A DNA stretch of 64,000 nt from Cololabis saira (GCF_033807715.1 NC_084601.1:289001-353000); one strand, 5' to 3'. Numbered from the stretch's first letter, positions 24,301 to 41,836 are shown. Program-made: numbers and translations. Notes: generated from the letters alone by a model not told the origin.

Positions 24301-24917
24301 GTCAGAGCAACAGTTTGGGGGAGAAACTGTCTCTGAGTCTGGAGGTTTTGGCGTACAGAGCTCTGTAGCGGCGTCCAGAGGGGAGGAGGTTAAACAGACT
24401 GTCCTGGGGGTGAGGGGTCTGCAGAGATGCTACCTGCCCGTTTCCTGCTCCTGTTATATAAAATGTACTAGCAATGGCTTCCCCTACGTAGGAGCAAACC
24501 TCCCTCAACCACAATAACACACAAAGGGACACACTAATGCACATGATTGCCATGTATCTAACCATAGTTTTCGTTTTTGATTGAACATGAGTTTGTCAGT
24601 TTTGCTCAGAAACCCCCCTTTGTAGATCCAAAGATTTGCTGTTTTGATCAGACTGATCTCCAGTACTGCAATTGAACATTTGAAGTTTGACATCTTTTTT
24701 TTTTTTGTTGCAACATCCAATGATTTTCACTGAGAAAGCATATCATTCAAAAGTAAATGAGATTTTTTTATTTTATTTAACAATTACCCAGTTTTTCTTC
24801 TCCATATTTCCCATCCCAACGTTGTGATGGTCTTTCTTACTGAACTGAGTTTTTGCTGACGTGTGAGGTTTCCTTTGACTGTCCCCAGATGGTTCTCAGC
24901 CCGGGTTAGTGGTCCAG

Positions 24918-27900
24918 ATGTCCGAGGACCAGAGCCACGAGCAGGCTGACGCCTCCCAGCGAGGTGACAGCAGCCTGGAGGCCGGGGAGGGCGACACTGA
25001 GCCCAGCATGCTGCTGCAGAAACTCAAGAACAACATCTCGTAAGTTTCTGCCTTGAAGTATGTGCCAGTACTGATCGTGAGATGGGGCAGCTGAGTAATT
25101 GAAGGGGATTAAAAGATCACAAACAATATAAAGGGACATTTTCATTTTGATCTTTATTGTATTTTCTTGCAGTAAGAATGTTCAGGCCAAAGTGGATCAG
25201 ATATTGGTAAGGACCTCGCTTTAAATTTTAAAGACTAATTTGATGAAACCTGCAAGATCTGCAGAGATATGTATATTACACTTCCCCTCAATGCAAATGT
25301 TTGATCTGCTCTGTTCTGACTTGACAGCAAGACGTTCAACGTTTCTCTGACAACGACAAGCTTTACTTGTACCTTCAACTGCCATCTGGACCCAGTTCTG
25401 GAGAAAAGAGGTTAGAGATTTTCATATTAAACACAAACATGTTAAAGATTTAAAGCAAAACCAAGGACTTGATCTTAACTCGAATTGAGTTGAATATTTT
25501 TAGGAAGTGCCCTGTAGCTCCTGTGGTTTCTTGTCTCAACAAAAACCAGCAACAACTTGGTATCGTCTTTACAGCACTTTGTCATTTATGAACAACAAAG
25601 CTTTATGGTGGTAATAAGAAAAACTGGCTCATAGAGCTGCAGTGGACATCATGGCAGAGGCAGCTAATGGCCCTTTTCCACTAGTATCTACTCAGCTCGC
25701 TTCTACCCGCCACGCCCCCGTCTTGCGCTTTTCCACTACGGGCCAAGGCGGGCTGAGCCGCGCCAAGCAGATACTTTCTCTGTAACCATTCTGGCGAGGC
25801 TCTAACGGGGCTGAGCCAGGACTATTTCTGACGTCACCACCCTCCGCGCCACTGATTGGTCGGGGGTGGGGCCGTCATCACCCTCCACGCCACTGATTGG
25901 TCGGGGGGGCGGGGCCGTCAGACGTTTGAATCAGGAAGTGGGAGTCAGCGCGAGAGCAACTGGCGGCTTGCGGTGATTTTATTATAAAGCGCAAACGTCT
26001 GTTTCATGATCCAACTCTGAGGTGCAGATGTTCATAAACCTGGTGGCTGACGAGAGAATTAAAAAAGGGATGTAGACGGGCTGTTTTACTCTCAGCGGTT
26101 CGCAGCTCCAGCTGATTTCTGATCAGCGCCGACATGAACAAAGGTGTTGCGCAATCGAGTATGTCACAGCAGCTTCACCCCAAACCCCCACTTCTCACCT
26201 GGAGGGGGGGGGGCAAACGAGAACAAAGCGGGTAGAGGCGTGACGAGCCGTCCCGAGCCGTGCCGCCCTGAGCAGATACTAGTGGAAAAGTGCCATAAGA
26301 GACCCAAAAAACAGTAACAGAAGAAAAGGAAGAGAACACAAGCTTTACAGAGCAATATCCAAACAAGAGTAAATCTTAAAAAATATCATAAAAGTGACTT
26401 CAGCTTTATGCTTATATGCACCATCTGAGCTAAAAATGATAGAACTACAGTGTGTCTGCGTGTGTGTCTGTGTGTATAACCTAGGTGAATTGTAGTATGC
26501 TTGTGTGTGCGGGGAGGGGGGCAGGGCATTAATAAGTTTTATGTTTATTTGTTTTTTGTTAAGCACTTTGTGTTGCATTATTTGTATGAGAAGTGCTATA
26601 TAAATAAAGTTTGATTTGATTTGATTTGTGTCGCTTTAATATAGAGTAACTCTTTTTTTGTACAGATTCTGTGTTTGACTTTGTTTTTTGATTAAGTTTA
26701 TCTTTGTTTACACATGGTGCACAGTGGCAATGATTCCAGTTCCTTCAACACAGCCGACCAGCTTCACACCTGTAACTGGATTCGCAGTCACCTGGAGGAG
26801 CATTCAGACACCTGTCTCCCCAAACAGGACGTTTATGAGACATACAAGTGAGGAAATGCACAATGTACTTTTAAACAGTCAAATCATAATTCAGTTAAAA
26901 GTAAAAAAGTCGGCCGCTGGCTGGCACAGTGGTTAAAGCAAGCGACCCATGCTGAGGCTTATTTAAAAGGTAATCAGGGGGAACATTTCAGAATCAGAAT
27001 CAAAAAAGGGTTTATTGCCAAGTTTGTTAACACACACAAGGAATTTGTTGTGGTGATTGGTGCAATACAATACAAATATAAAACAAATATAGAGATAAAA
27101 TAAAATGTATAAACAGAAATGTACAAATGAGGTTTTTAAATTGCCGGATATGAGTCTGAGAAAGCACAATAACTTTCTCACTGTCACCTTCTTCTTCTGC
27201 AGGAGATACTGTGAGAACCTGCAGCATCGTCCTCTAAGTGCTGCCAACTTTGGAAAGATCATCAGAGACATTTTTCCCAATATTAAAGCAAGACGACTTG
27301 GAGGCAGAGGACAGTCCAAATATCCTTTTAGCTGCTGGTCAGAGAGAAAGACCATGCATTGTCTCAGGGAAGTCAGAGCCGGTCGTCTGCTGCTTTACTA
27401 GTTTTCTAGCTTCACTTGATGTCTTTTACTGTTTCCACTTATAAAGTCTCAGTAAAGCAGCACTTAATATTCATTTTAAGTTTGTCACTTTACAGAAACA
27501 TGTATCATTAACCATCCAGCCAAATTCACAAAATCTGTCGACCGAGCATTCAGTCACTCCTAGTTTGTGTCAATGGGAACATAGCCCCTCTAACCAGTGC
27601 AGTGGAGATTTGGTTCTTTACTAAATGTATCCACTCTTTGTTTACTCAATAAGTACGCTATGTGCACACACACAGTCCCGTCACAATCAGGGTACAAGAT
27701 CATTAACTTGTTCTTTCAATCGTTAGCCGATCCAGTATCTGCAGTACCATGTTTTTTGACTTTGTCCTCGACAAAATGAATCAAACTTTTCTTTATCATT
27801 GTGATCAGGGTAAGGGTAAGGGTAAGGTAAGGGGTTTCTGAACCGTGTGACCGCTCGGGGCCTCGCGCCCCAAGAGCCTCGCGCTATGGGCCATTTTTCT

Positions 27901-30900
27901 TTTACTTTATAAATATCAACAGTCACGTTCCATTACAGACCTAAATGTGTACTAGTCTGTGCATATTAATAAATATATGTGCAATGATGTGCTTGCTGAG
28001 TGATGTCGCTGCGCAGCTGCGTGTCTGTTGTTCAATACAACTGATCAGACCAAGCGCAGACACAAGCTGCTCTGATCCAGATGGGGGGAGTGTGGAACAA
28101 ACTGTCACACAATGTCGAGAGACAGAATCAGGAAATTTCCATTAGGGAATGAAAAAAGAAAAAAACTAAAGAAAATGGAAGAGTTTAATGCCTCTCTGAA
28201 AGACTCGTTTAATAAATTTGTTACAAAAATCACCGATCCGACCGGGTCTCAAGCAGCTGCGGGACCCCGCGTCGAGGCAAGCCCAGATGATGATGGGGCA
28301 GGGGAAGGTATCCAGTATTTTGCTAATTGGAAAGTTAAAATTGCGCATATAGACACCTGGGGCCTCATGTACAAAGACTTGCGTGGATTTCCTACTGAAA
28401 CATGGCGTACGCTTAAATCCAGAAAACGTCCTACGCACAAAAAAATCCAGATGTATGAAACTGCGTAGGCATGAATCCAAGCACATTTCCTTTGTACATC
28501 CCAATCAACGTGGAATTGAGCGCGCATGTAGGAGTACCAGACTCCTCCCTGTCCACGCCTCCATTTAAATATGCAAATGTATTTAAATAGGCCCTCGAGG
28601 GCCGGTTTCCCTGTTTAATTGCACCATGATACAAGGAGCTGTGTCATCAACAGAACTATCCAGACTTTGATGACAAGCTGGTGACGATCATTAATTAGAA
28701 TCAGGTGAGTTAAAGCAGTGAAACATCTAAAACATGCAGGACACCGGTCCTTCTGGGATTCAGTTTGACACCTGTGACATATTTTTTTATTCTTTTTTAA
28801 TATTCTTCATTTCATTCAAAAAAATAAAATAATTCAATACAAATACAAATGTTCTTAACTCGTGAATGAAAAGCCAGCAGAAAGAAGAAGAATCTTATCT
28901 GACCTGCCCCTTTTTCCAAGAAATAACTTCACAAATAACAAATTAATCATATAATCTGTAAATTAATGGAATGAAAATGCTTCCTGTTAACGTACACATA
29001 TTCATCCAGTGATGGTGCTTTTATAGCAATGTGTGTGCAGTCGATAGCTCCGATTACATTAGGAAAACCGGCTAAATATTCTTTCTCTTCTTACTGCGCC
29101 ATTTGCGATATTTTCTAACACTGCCAAAGCTGCCATTGTTGTTAACGGTATTTCTGCACCACTTTGCGCATGGTTTTATATCCACTCGTGTAATTGCAAA
29201 CAGTTGAATGTGTTAATGTGATGTTACACATCACTCTGAGGGCTAATTGTTTTCACATTATTAACAGTTTCCCAGAATCACCACTAAGTGTCGCCAACGG
29301 ACCAATAGCTGTGGAAACGTGCGTACGCCAGCCATGAAGTTGGCGTCGGGCACCGTACATTTCCACGGTCATTTCACTCTTGATTCATCTGAACGTTTGC
29401 GTGGAAAAGGGCGTACGCCATGTTTTTGTGCGTACGCACCCTTTGTACATGAGGCCCCTGATCCGACCCGAAAAACCCAAAAATTTTGCGCGCGTGAGTC
29501 CCCCCCGGCCATTTCGCACAAGGCCTCGCAAATCTCCCAGACGGCTCTGATTGTGATAAATATAGAACGGTTAGCTGGCTAGTAGTCAGATGTACAACTA
29601 ACAACAGAAGTTTGTGAATTTATTGCTGGTTACTGCTGCTTCCATGCTGAATTCCTTAACATGCTTGGCTGATACATACTGTTACAGCGGCATCAGGAGG
29701 AAGACTGTCCTCAATATGCCACTGCTGCCCAACCTGGACCTGAAGAATGACCCGGTACTCACACTACAACTGTACTCTAGTAAACTGTGTACCACTAGTA
29801 ATATTACAGCAAATACTCTTGATGCCAACTGTTACGACTCAAACCACAGCTAATAATATTACTCTGGTAACAAGAAGTTTTTAGTGTGTCCTATTAATCA
29901 TTGTATTGCTTATATACACGAGCACTAAAAAAGTGTTGGATGTTTGAAACGTGCCTTGGGCTGATGGTGCTATTCTGACTTGGTCATACTGTGGAGGAAA
30001 TTTCCCTAAAGACTACAGCCATCACGTTTGTGTATAAATAAAAAAACAACAAATAACATTTTATTTTAATATACTGATCTATAATTTACAAATGTTAAAA
30101 ATTGTTAAGACAGAGTAACTGATGAAAAGGATAGAAGAAACAGATTTCACATTTCTTTTGTGGTGTGAAGTTTAAGTGTGGAGTAATTTGTGCAGTATCG
30201 TATATTTTCACACCCTTAATGTGTGTGATTTAACCTCTGCTTCTATTCTTTCCTCCATGTCTCCAGGCAGAGCTGACCGAGCTGGTCCAGACCTACAATC
30301 AAGAAGTAACAGAGGCAGCGTGCGAGTTGATCTGCGATTGGGCGCAGAAAATCCTGAAGCGTTCGTTTGACACAGTAGTGGAGATCGCTCGCTACCTGAT
30401 CCAAGAGCACATCGTCAACCCGCGCTGCAGCCAGGCCGAGCTGGTGACATCTGCAGCGCTCGCAGGTCTGCCAGTGGTTTTTGCATGCATGTAAATGTAT
30501 TTTCTCATTTTTGTTGTCTCCCAAGGAGCAGTTGACCTTGTAGGAACAGTAATCTTCATGAGAACAAAACCTGGTCCTCTCATATCTATGAATGTGTCTT
30601 TCTGTTACTCTGGCAAAGAATACTGAGCTGGCCTTTTTTTTAAGACATATTTTATACTTTTTGTACAAGCTTGGAATATTTTTGAAAGGATTTTTTCACT
30701 TTTGTTAATCTGAAAAAATTGATATTGCAGACTTGACCCATATTTAAATGTTAGATTATTTTACAGGATGAGCAAAAAGAAATGAACTGTAGTAGAGATA
30801 CAGATGATGTTGCTGGAAAAGAGGAATCAGACCTGCTGTTATGTGCTGTTTGTCTGCAGGTGGTCCAGCTAAAACCCACAAAGTCATCAAGAAAACCCCT

Positions 30901-33900
30901 GTGACCTCTAAAGGGGAGGGTGATGGAGCTGCAGATCAAAAGGTTGGTTGTTTTCGCCAAGCACTCAGTTAATTTTGTTATCAATTTGCCCTATTGCTCA
31001 CTGTTTCCTGTGTGTCGTTCTGCAGAAGGAACAGGGAGACATGTCATCGTCCACACTGAAGCTTTCGTCTGGGGACAAATCTGCTGGATCAACCAAAGCC
31101 TCCTCAGCAGATCCTCCTCCTCCTCCTTCCTCTTCTGCTACGTCTTCCTTGTCTTTGCGTACACCTGTGAGTCACTACTATTACCGTATTTTCGCGACCA
31201 TATGGCGCACTGTGTGGAAAGGTATAAAGGCTCAGTTTTGTGTGTCATTTTTGGTTTTAAAACACACATACGGCGCACCGACCCAAAAGGCGCCGTCTAC
31301 GGAGACGGAGCTGCACACACACGCGTTGCAAAACACACACGCACTAAAAATACAGCAGAAGCAAAACTTAGTTTGATATTTTATTTCACTTTTCACATCA
31401 ATCAAACCCTTCAAAGGTTCATATTCTGTTTCTGCATTAAAGAATTTAAAAAAACCACCGGCCGGGACCGGAGCAGCCCACATGGACTGGTAGCAGGGGC
31501 TCCCGGGGAAAGAGCACCGGCATTTCAGCCGGATCTGCCCCGGGGAAAGCGGCGATCGGACCCGCAAACCCACGGCAGGTGCGATCGGTTCCCGACATGC
31601 AAAACACACGCGCGCTGCAGAACACTCACACACAAGTGTGCTTATTTAAATAGAGCGGAGCAAAACTTAGTTTGATTGTATTTTATTTCACTTTACACAT
31701 CAAGCAAATCCTTAAAAGTCTTCATCATCTGTTTCGCATTAAACAGCTCAGTGGATGGTCTCATTCAGCTTCACCCGCCCCCTTCTCTTTTTACCTTCTC
31801 ATGGTGGCCGACCTGACCTTACCGTAATTCAGGTAATAGACACGGCGCACCGTTTCTTAAGGCGCCCGGCACATTTAAAAAAAAAAAAAAAAAAAGTTGC
31901 GCCTTATGGTCGCGAAAATACGGTACTTAGGGGTGTAACAATATATCGTGCCTCGAAATTTCGCGATACAAAAATGTCACGATACGTGTCGTGGAGGTGA
32001 CAAACTGTATCTGATATTGGGTTTTTAATATTAATCTATTGTGTTAACTAGTAACACGCATCCGACCGCGCCTCGACCCGCGGACCAAAATCTTCCTCCG
32101 CTCAGAAGAAACCATGACCGTTTTGGTCCCGATCACGGAACTCTTGCAGGGTTTTGAGCTCTGAACTTTTACTTATGTAAGGCTGGGGTAGAGTTAAGCC
32201 TTACTATATTAAATCAAACCTTTTTGGGGTTGTGAGTAGGATAAACACGGGGACAACTTCTGCTGAGTTCCAGTGTACTTTAATGTCCCTCAACAGTGTA
32301 GGATTTTAGAACATCAACACAGCACCTAGTGCCGTACTGTGGCGTATCACTCCGCCCAATCTAAAACAGACTAATCACTACAGATAAACTGACTAGTGTC
32401 ATTATAGTCCCTGATTTACATCAGAATATAAAGAATATATTTATAAAATAATGAACCCTGAATTACCAAAATAACCTTAACAAAAATAAATCTCCTATTA
32501 CACTTATAAGGTGAGCATGAATCAATCTGTTTTATGATGTAAAATTGTATGTATTTATTTACTTTTATTTATTTATTTAATTTTAGTTGTTAAATTTCTG
32601 GAGAAGAAAAAAGTCAAATCATACATGAGAGAAACTATTCAGTTTGTGGCAAAATATTTGTACTTGTATGAAACTGAAGATGCATAATGCAAACCTGACA
32701 TTTACTTTTAGTTCAGTTTGTGGAAAATGGTTGGCCTGGCTTTCTCTTTAAAACTTAAACAGTTATAAAGCATTACAAACTGTAACAATAGGGCAAATGC
32801 ACAGCATTGTTTTGTATTTTGTGTCTTTCAAATAAAAGACAATTTTTTCCAGTCATATGTTCCTCATTCAAGGTTGTTAAAAAAATATTGCTATAATAAG
32901 GTATCGTATCGTGACCTTAATATCGTGTATCGTGAGATTAGTGTATCGTTACACCGCTACTATTACTAGTGAATTTAATTTCTTTTTCAGGCGGCTGAGG
33001 TGCTGCAGTTGAGGTAGCTATAGTGATGCAAACAGATCTATACAGATTTATAACTTAAATCTGTAAGTTATACTTGACGGCTTTAGGTCGTGATAAAGGC
33101 CAAACGGATGAGTGTGGTCAGGGGTTTACTGATGAAATATTGAAATATTGTGTAACACCTCTCATTAGGTTGTTTTGTGTGTGAGCTCAGAACTTGATTA
33201 CAAGTGTAGTGTGCATAGTACATTGATCTGACAGCACTGAAGTCATGTACCGCATTTTCCACACCATAAGGCGCACGTATTATAAATGGCCAATTTTAAA
33301 ACCCTCTTCATATATAAAGCGCACCGCATTATACGGTTGAGTTACGTATCTACCTGATGGATGCGCTACAGGAAATACAGGGAAAAAAAACAAGAAGTAC
33401 CGTAAGTCAAACTTTATTAACAAAATGAAAACAAGCTTTCTGAAAACTTTGTTCACTCCCAAAAGAAACGCAGAGGGGAATTTTTCCAGTTCATTCCCCA
33501 TCCCTGAATCCCTGGATATCTTCTTCTTCTGTGTGGGAATGGAACAGCTGGGCCAGTGCGACGGTCCCGGCTCCGTCTCCTCACACATCCATTATGCAAG
33601 TCAGCGTCGCTGCTTGTCTTGAATGTTCGTGGCCATTCCTGCCTTTGTGAAACTGTCGTTTTTATTGCAGTTACTTCGGCAACACCAACTACAGTACCCA
33701 AAATCCCCCTGACTACAGTTACAGAAAACCGTAATGATGATATATATGGCGCAATGCCAGTTTTTGAGAAAATCAAAGGCTTTTGAGTGCGCTTATAGTG
33801 CGGAAAATACGGTAGTCTGAACTCAGAGTTGTTCAAAAAGATGTTGCTGGTTACGGATTATCATATTTAAAGATTTGCAACTTTTATGGTTCCATTTATT

Positions 33901-35106
33901 AGCAAATTGAATATTAAATAAAAGAGTAAATTGACATGTTTGACTTGTTACAGCTAGTAATGAACAGATCAATAACAGGAATCTTCATGTTTGGCACATC
34001 TGCAGGGGAAAGCATCAATGAAGCAGTTACCCAGACTGCTCCCTCGCAGCTCCATCCCTGATAAGACTCTCTCAGTCCGCTCCTCTCCACCCTCGCTGGC
34101 TCCCAAAGACGCCTCGGGTGTTGGGGGGGCGTCTGGACACGGAGGCCCTGCTGCTGCTGCTGCTGCCACCAGCAGTGGGGGGGTGAAGGTCATCACCATG
34201 GCGCTGCCCCAGCACCAGGGGGGACCTGTTCCTGTCATGATCCTTCCTCCAGGCTGTCTGTCCTACGAAACGGAAAAGGTGCCTGCCCCGTCTCCTCTCC
34301 CCCTGCAGCAGCAGCAGCAGCACGGTCCGGCACCCTCCACCTCCGTGGTCCAGAAGGGGCGAGGGAGCGCCACCAAACGGCCCCTGGAAGGAGCGGGGTC
34401 AGGCAGCAGTGCTGTTGGCGGATCTGCTACCTCCACTGACAACACTCTTCCAGTAAAACGGAAACGTGGACGACCGAGAAAGCCTCGTCCAGAGGACTCT
34501 CTTCCTGCTCCTGTCGTCGGTCTTCCTCCTCCGCCACCCCCACCTCCTTCCTTCCCGGCTCCAATCATCACCTCCGTGAGCAACAGTGTCATCCAGAAGG
34601 CTTCCTCCTCCTCCTCGTCCCCGTCCCACCCTCAGCCGGTGCTGGTGCTGCAGGAGCAAACGGGGCTGGTTCTGAGTCAGATGCCGGCGGTGACGGACGC
34701 AGGACGTCGGATATTGGACCACCAGGGGCTGGTGGTTCAGTGCCAACCCGCCGTGCCGGCGGAGTTGGAGCGGCAGAGCAGACCCGTGTTGGTCTTCCAG
34801 AGCCAGGGAACCCCCGGCTGGGACACGTCTCTGTCCGGACGGACCCCCATGGTGGAAGTGATCCAGAAAGCTCCCAGACCGAGCAGTAACAACAACGGCA
34901 CCGCTCCCCCACCAGCAGCCAAGTTCCTCCCCCCTCGTCTCCCCCTGCCCACCCTGCACGAGGAGCGGGAGGTGGAAGTCACCCCACCTCCTCCGCCCAC
35001 CTCCACCTGCTCTGCTGCCCCGTCCTCCTCCTCCGTCACCTACTCCATGGTGGTGACACTGGAGGAGGAAAGACCAGAGACCAGCGCAGCTTCAAAAAGA
35101 GAGTGA
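24918..35106 (+). CDS. rfx5: Regulatory factor X5, complete
   Basis: Ten coding exons join in phase: 24918-25039, 25173-25206, 25328-25410, 26725-26847, 27203-27319, 29676-29754, 30267-30465, 30860-30942, 31026-31166, 34006-35106; 693 aa (human RFX5 is 616). The N-terminus (residues ~32-75: [37 protein letters not shown]) matches the RFX5 oligomerisation region. Residues ~95-170 are the RFX winged-helix DNA-binding domain ([55 protein letters not shown]). Residues 187-252 match the RFX5 region after the domain. The long last exon is Pro/Ser-rich with an AT-hook-like KRKRGRPRK (478-486), also found in human RFX5. Family knowledge: RFX5 with RFXAP and RFXANK binds the X box of MHC class II promoters with CREB and NF-Y and recruits CIITA. 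The start follows an in-exon stop (TTAGTGG frame) and an acceptor. A small optional exon near 32992 cannot be excluded. Confidence 0.95.
25668..26295. mobile_element. GC-rich PIF/Harbinger-like MITE, copy 1
   Basis: The ends are TGGCCCTTTTCCACTAGTAT and ATACTAGTGGAAAAGTGCCA, flanked by TAA on both sides (25665-25667, 26296-26298), the 3-bp TWA target of PIF/Harbinger. The 628-bp body is GC-rich and carries TGACGTCA, inverted CCAAT (CTGATTGGTC, twice) and GC boxes. It lies in rfx5 intron 3. Copies 2 and 3 are at 49770-50339 and 50507-51125. Confidence 0.85.
26561..26629 (+). mobile_element. SINE/LINE 3'-tail fragment
   Basis: AAGCACTTTGTGTTGCATTA followed by AAGTGCTATATAAATAAAG and GATTT repeats is a characteristic 3' tail of fish SINEs or L2/CR1-like LINEs. 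No head is recognisable upstream. Confidence 0.65.
26985..27090 (+). repeat. Dispersed TTTATTGCCAAGT repeat, copy C
   Basis: CAGAATCAGAATCAAAAAAG, TTTATTGCCAAGTTTGTTAA and AAGGAATTTGTTGTGGTG mark a diverged relative of the family, in rfx5 intron 4. Confidence 0.7.
28112..28358 (+). pseudogene. Truncated transposase-like N-terminus in rfx5 intron 5
   Basis: An open frame starting [18 protein letters not shown] continues as [14 protein letters not shown] and an acidic DDDGAGEG segment, resembling the basic N-termini of hAT/ZMYM-type transposase-derived proteins. It is cut by the Harbinger element that starts at 28359. It is not part of the rfx5 reading frame. Assignment to hAT is a resemblance only. 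Confidence 0.4.
28359..29458 (-). mobile_element. PIF/Harbinger element with decayed HARBI1-like transposase
   Basis: Perfect 18-bp inverted termini, GGGGCCTCATGTACAAAG at 28359 and CTTTGTACATGAGGCCCC at 29441-29458, bound a 1100-bp element. On the minus strand, about 29070-28935 encodes [20 protein letters not shown], then DEYVYVNRK and [10 protein letters not shown] followed by a stop. This is the DDE-region signature of Harbinger transposases (GAIDGTHI...YVNRK). The enzyme is broken and most of it is missing. A clear 3-bp TSD was not found. Confidence 0.82.
31184..31923. mobile_element. TA-target DNA element with GGCGCAC termini, copy 1
   Basis: The ends CCGTATTTTCGCGACCATA and TATGGTCGCGAAAATACGG (the right one is preceded by GCGCCT) are inverted and flanked by TA at 31182-31183 and 31924-31925. 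Length 740 bp, no transposase. It starts only 17 bp after rfx5 exon 9 and is inserted in the left TSD of the following hAT element. Confidence 0.82.
31928..32959. mobile_element. hAT element with GGTGTAAC termini, copy 1
   Basis: The ends are TAGGGGTGTAACAATATAT and GTGTATCGTTACACCGCTA. The right flank is CTATTACT (32960-32967); the left flank is the same 8-mer split by the TA-target element as CTATTA...CT (31178-31183 and 31926-31927). Length 1032 bp, non-coding, in rfx5 intron 9. A second copy is at 60803-63495. Confidence 0.9.
33250..33812. mobile_element. TA-target DNA element with GGCGCAC termini, copy 2
   Basis: The left end CCGCATTTTCCACACCATAA then GGCGCAC, and the right end GTGCGCTTATAGTGCGGAAA then ATACGG, are inverted and related to copy 1. 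TA borders at 33248-33249 and 33813-33814. 563 bp, in rfx5 intron 9, about 190 bp before the last exon. Confidence 0.78.
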
Positions 35107-41021
<5,915 letters not shown>

Positions 41022-41836
41022 TGGATGGATGGATGGATGGATGGATGATGGATGGATGGAGGATGGATGATGGATGGATGATGGATGGATGAATGATGGA
41101 TGGAGGATGGATGGATGATGGATGAATGATGGATGGATGAATGGATGATGGATGGGTTGATGATGGATGGATGGATGGATGGATGATGGATGGATGGAGG
41201 ATGGATGGATGGATGGATGATGGATGGATGATGGATGGATGAATGATGGATGGAGGATGGATGGATGATGGATGAATGATGGATGGATGAATGGATGATG
41301 GATGGGTTGATGATGGATGGATGGATGGATGATGGATGGATGGATGGATGGATGGATGGATGAATGAATGAATGAATGATGGATGGATGGATGGATGAAT
41401 GATGGATGGATGGATGGATGGATGGATGGATGGATGGATGGAGGATGGATGGATGATGGATGGATGGATGAATGATGGCTGGATGAGGATGGATGGATGA
41501 GGATGATGGATGGATGGATGGATGATGGATGAATGATGGATTGATGATGAATGATGGATGGATGGCTGGATGATGGATGGATGGATGGTTGATGATGATG
41601 ATGGATGGATGGATGGATGGATGGATGATGATGATGGATGGATGGATGGAGGATGATGGATGGATGGATGGATGGATGGAGGATGGATGGATGGATGGAT
41701 GGATGGATGGATGATGAATAGATGGATGGATGGATGGATGGATGGATGATGGATGAATGATGGATGATTGATTGATTGATTGGATGATGGAGGATGGATG
41801 GATGATGATGATGGATGGATGGATGATGGATGGATT
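41022..41836. repeat. GATG/GGAT tandem satellite
   Basis: About 815 bp of GGAT and GATGAT units with occasional GAAT, GGTT and GAGG variants. Longer higher-order blocks repeat: the segment at 41030-41160 recurs nearly exactly at 41180-41310. On the minus strand it yields a long His-Pro-Ser-Ile artefact frame. It resumes at 44418-44465 on the far side of the L2 insertion. Confidence 0.95.

Larger units (their letters stand above)
23610..24685. repeat. Local segmental duplication upstream of rfx5
   Basis: 23610-23730 (CTAGCAATGGCTTCCCCTAC... through GATTGAACATGAGTTTGT) reappears at 24468-24600, and 23985-24060 (CTTTGTAGGTC...CTCCAGTACTGCAATTGAAC) reappears at 24608-24685. The two parts are contiguous in the second copy but separated by about 260 bp in the first, where a LINE-tail repeat (23772-23890) sits. 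Confidence 0.8.
27320..29675 (+). other. rfx5: U12-type AT-AC intron of rfx5
   Basis: The exon before it ends CAGTCCAA and the one after begins ATACTGTTACAGC; only this cut restores the invariant QSKYCYSG. The intron then begins ATATCCTTTT (27320-27329), the exact U12 AT-type donor consensus, ends in GATAC (29671-29675), and has a perfect U12 branch motif TTCCTTAAC at 29652-29660, about 16 bases from the 3' end. No in-phase GT-AG alternative is seen. The 2356-bp intron also houses transposon remnants. Confidence 0.9.

Noticed and set aside
27811..27832. GGGTAA repeats resembling telomere sequence
   Set aside because: The unit is GGGTAA, not the vertebrate TTAGGG/CCCTAA, and only about three units occur.
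30948..31675. Frames running beyond rfx5 exon 9 into the following DNA
   Set aside because: They read through a good GTGAGT donor into a transposon whose TA-flanked end begins 17 bp later.
34399..34959. Long minus-strand frames opposite the last rfx5 exon
   Set aside because: Shadows of a GC-rich exon; the plus strand holds the conserved RFX5 AT-hook and continuous phase.
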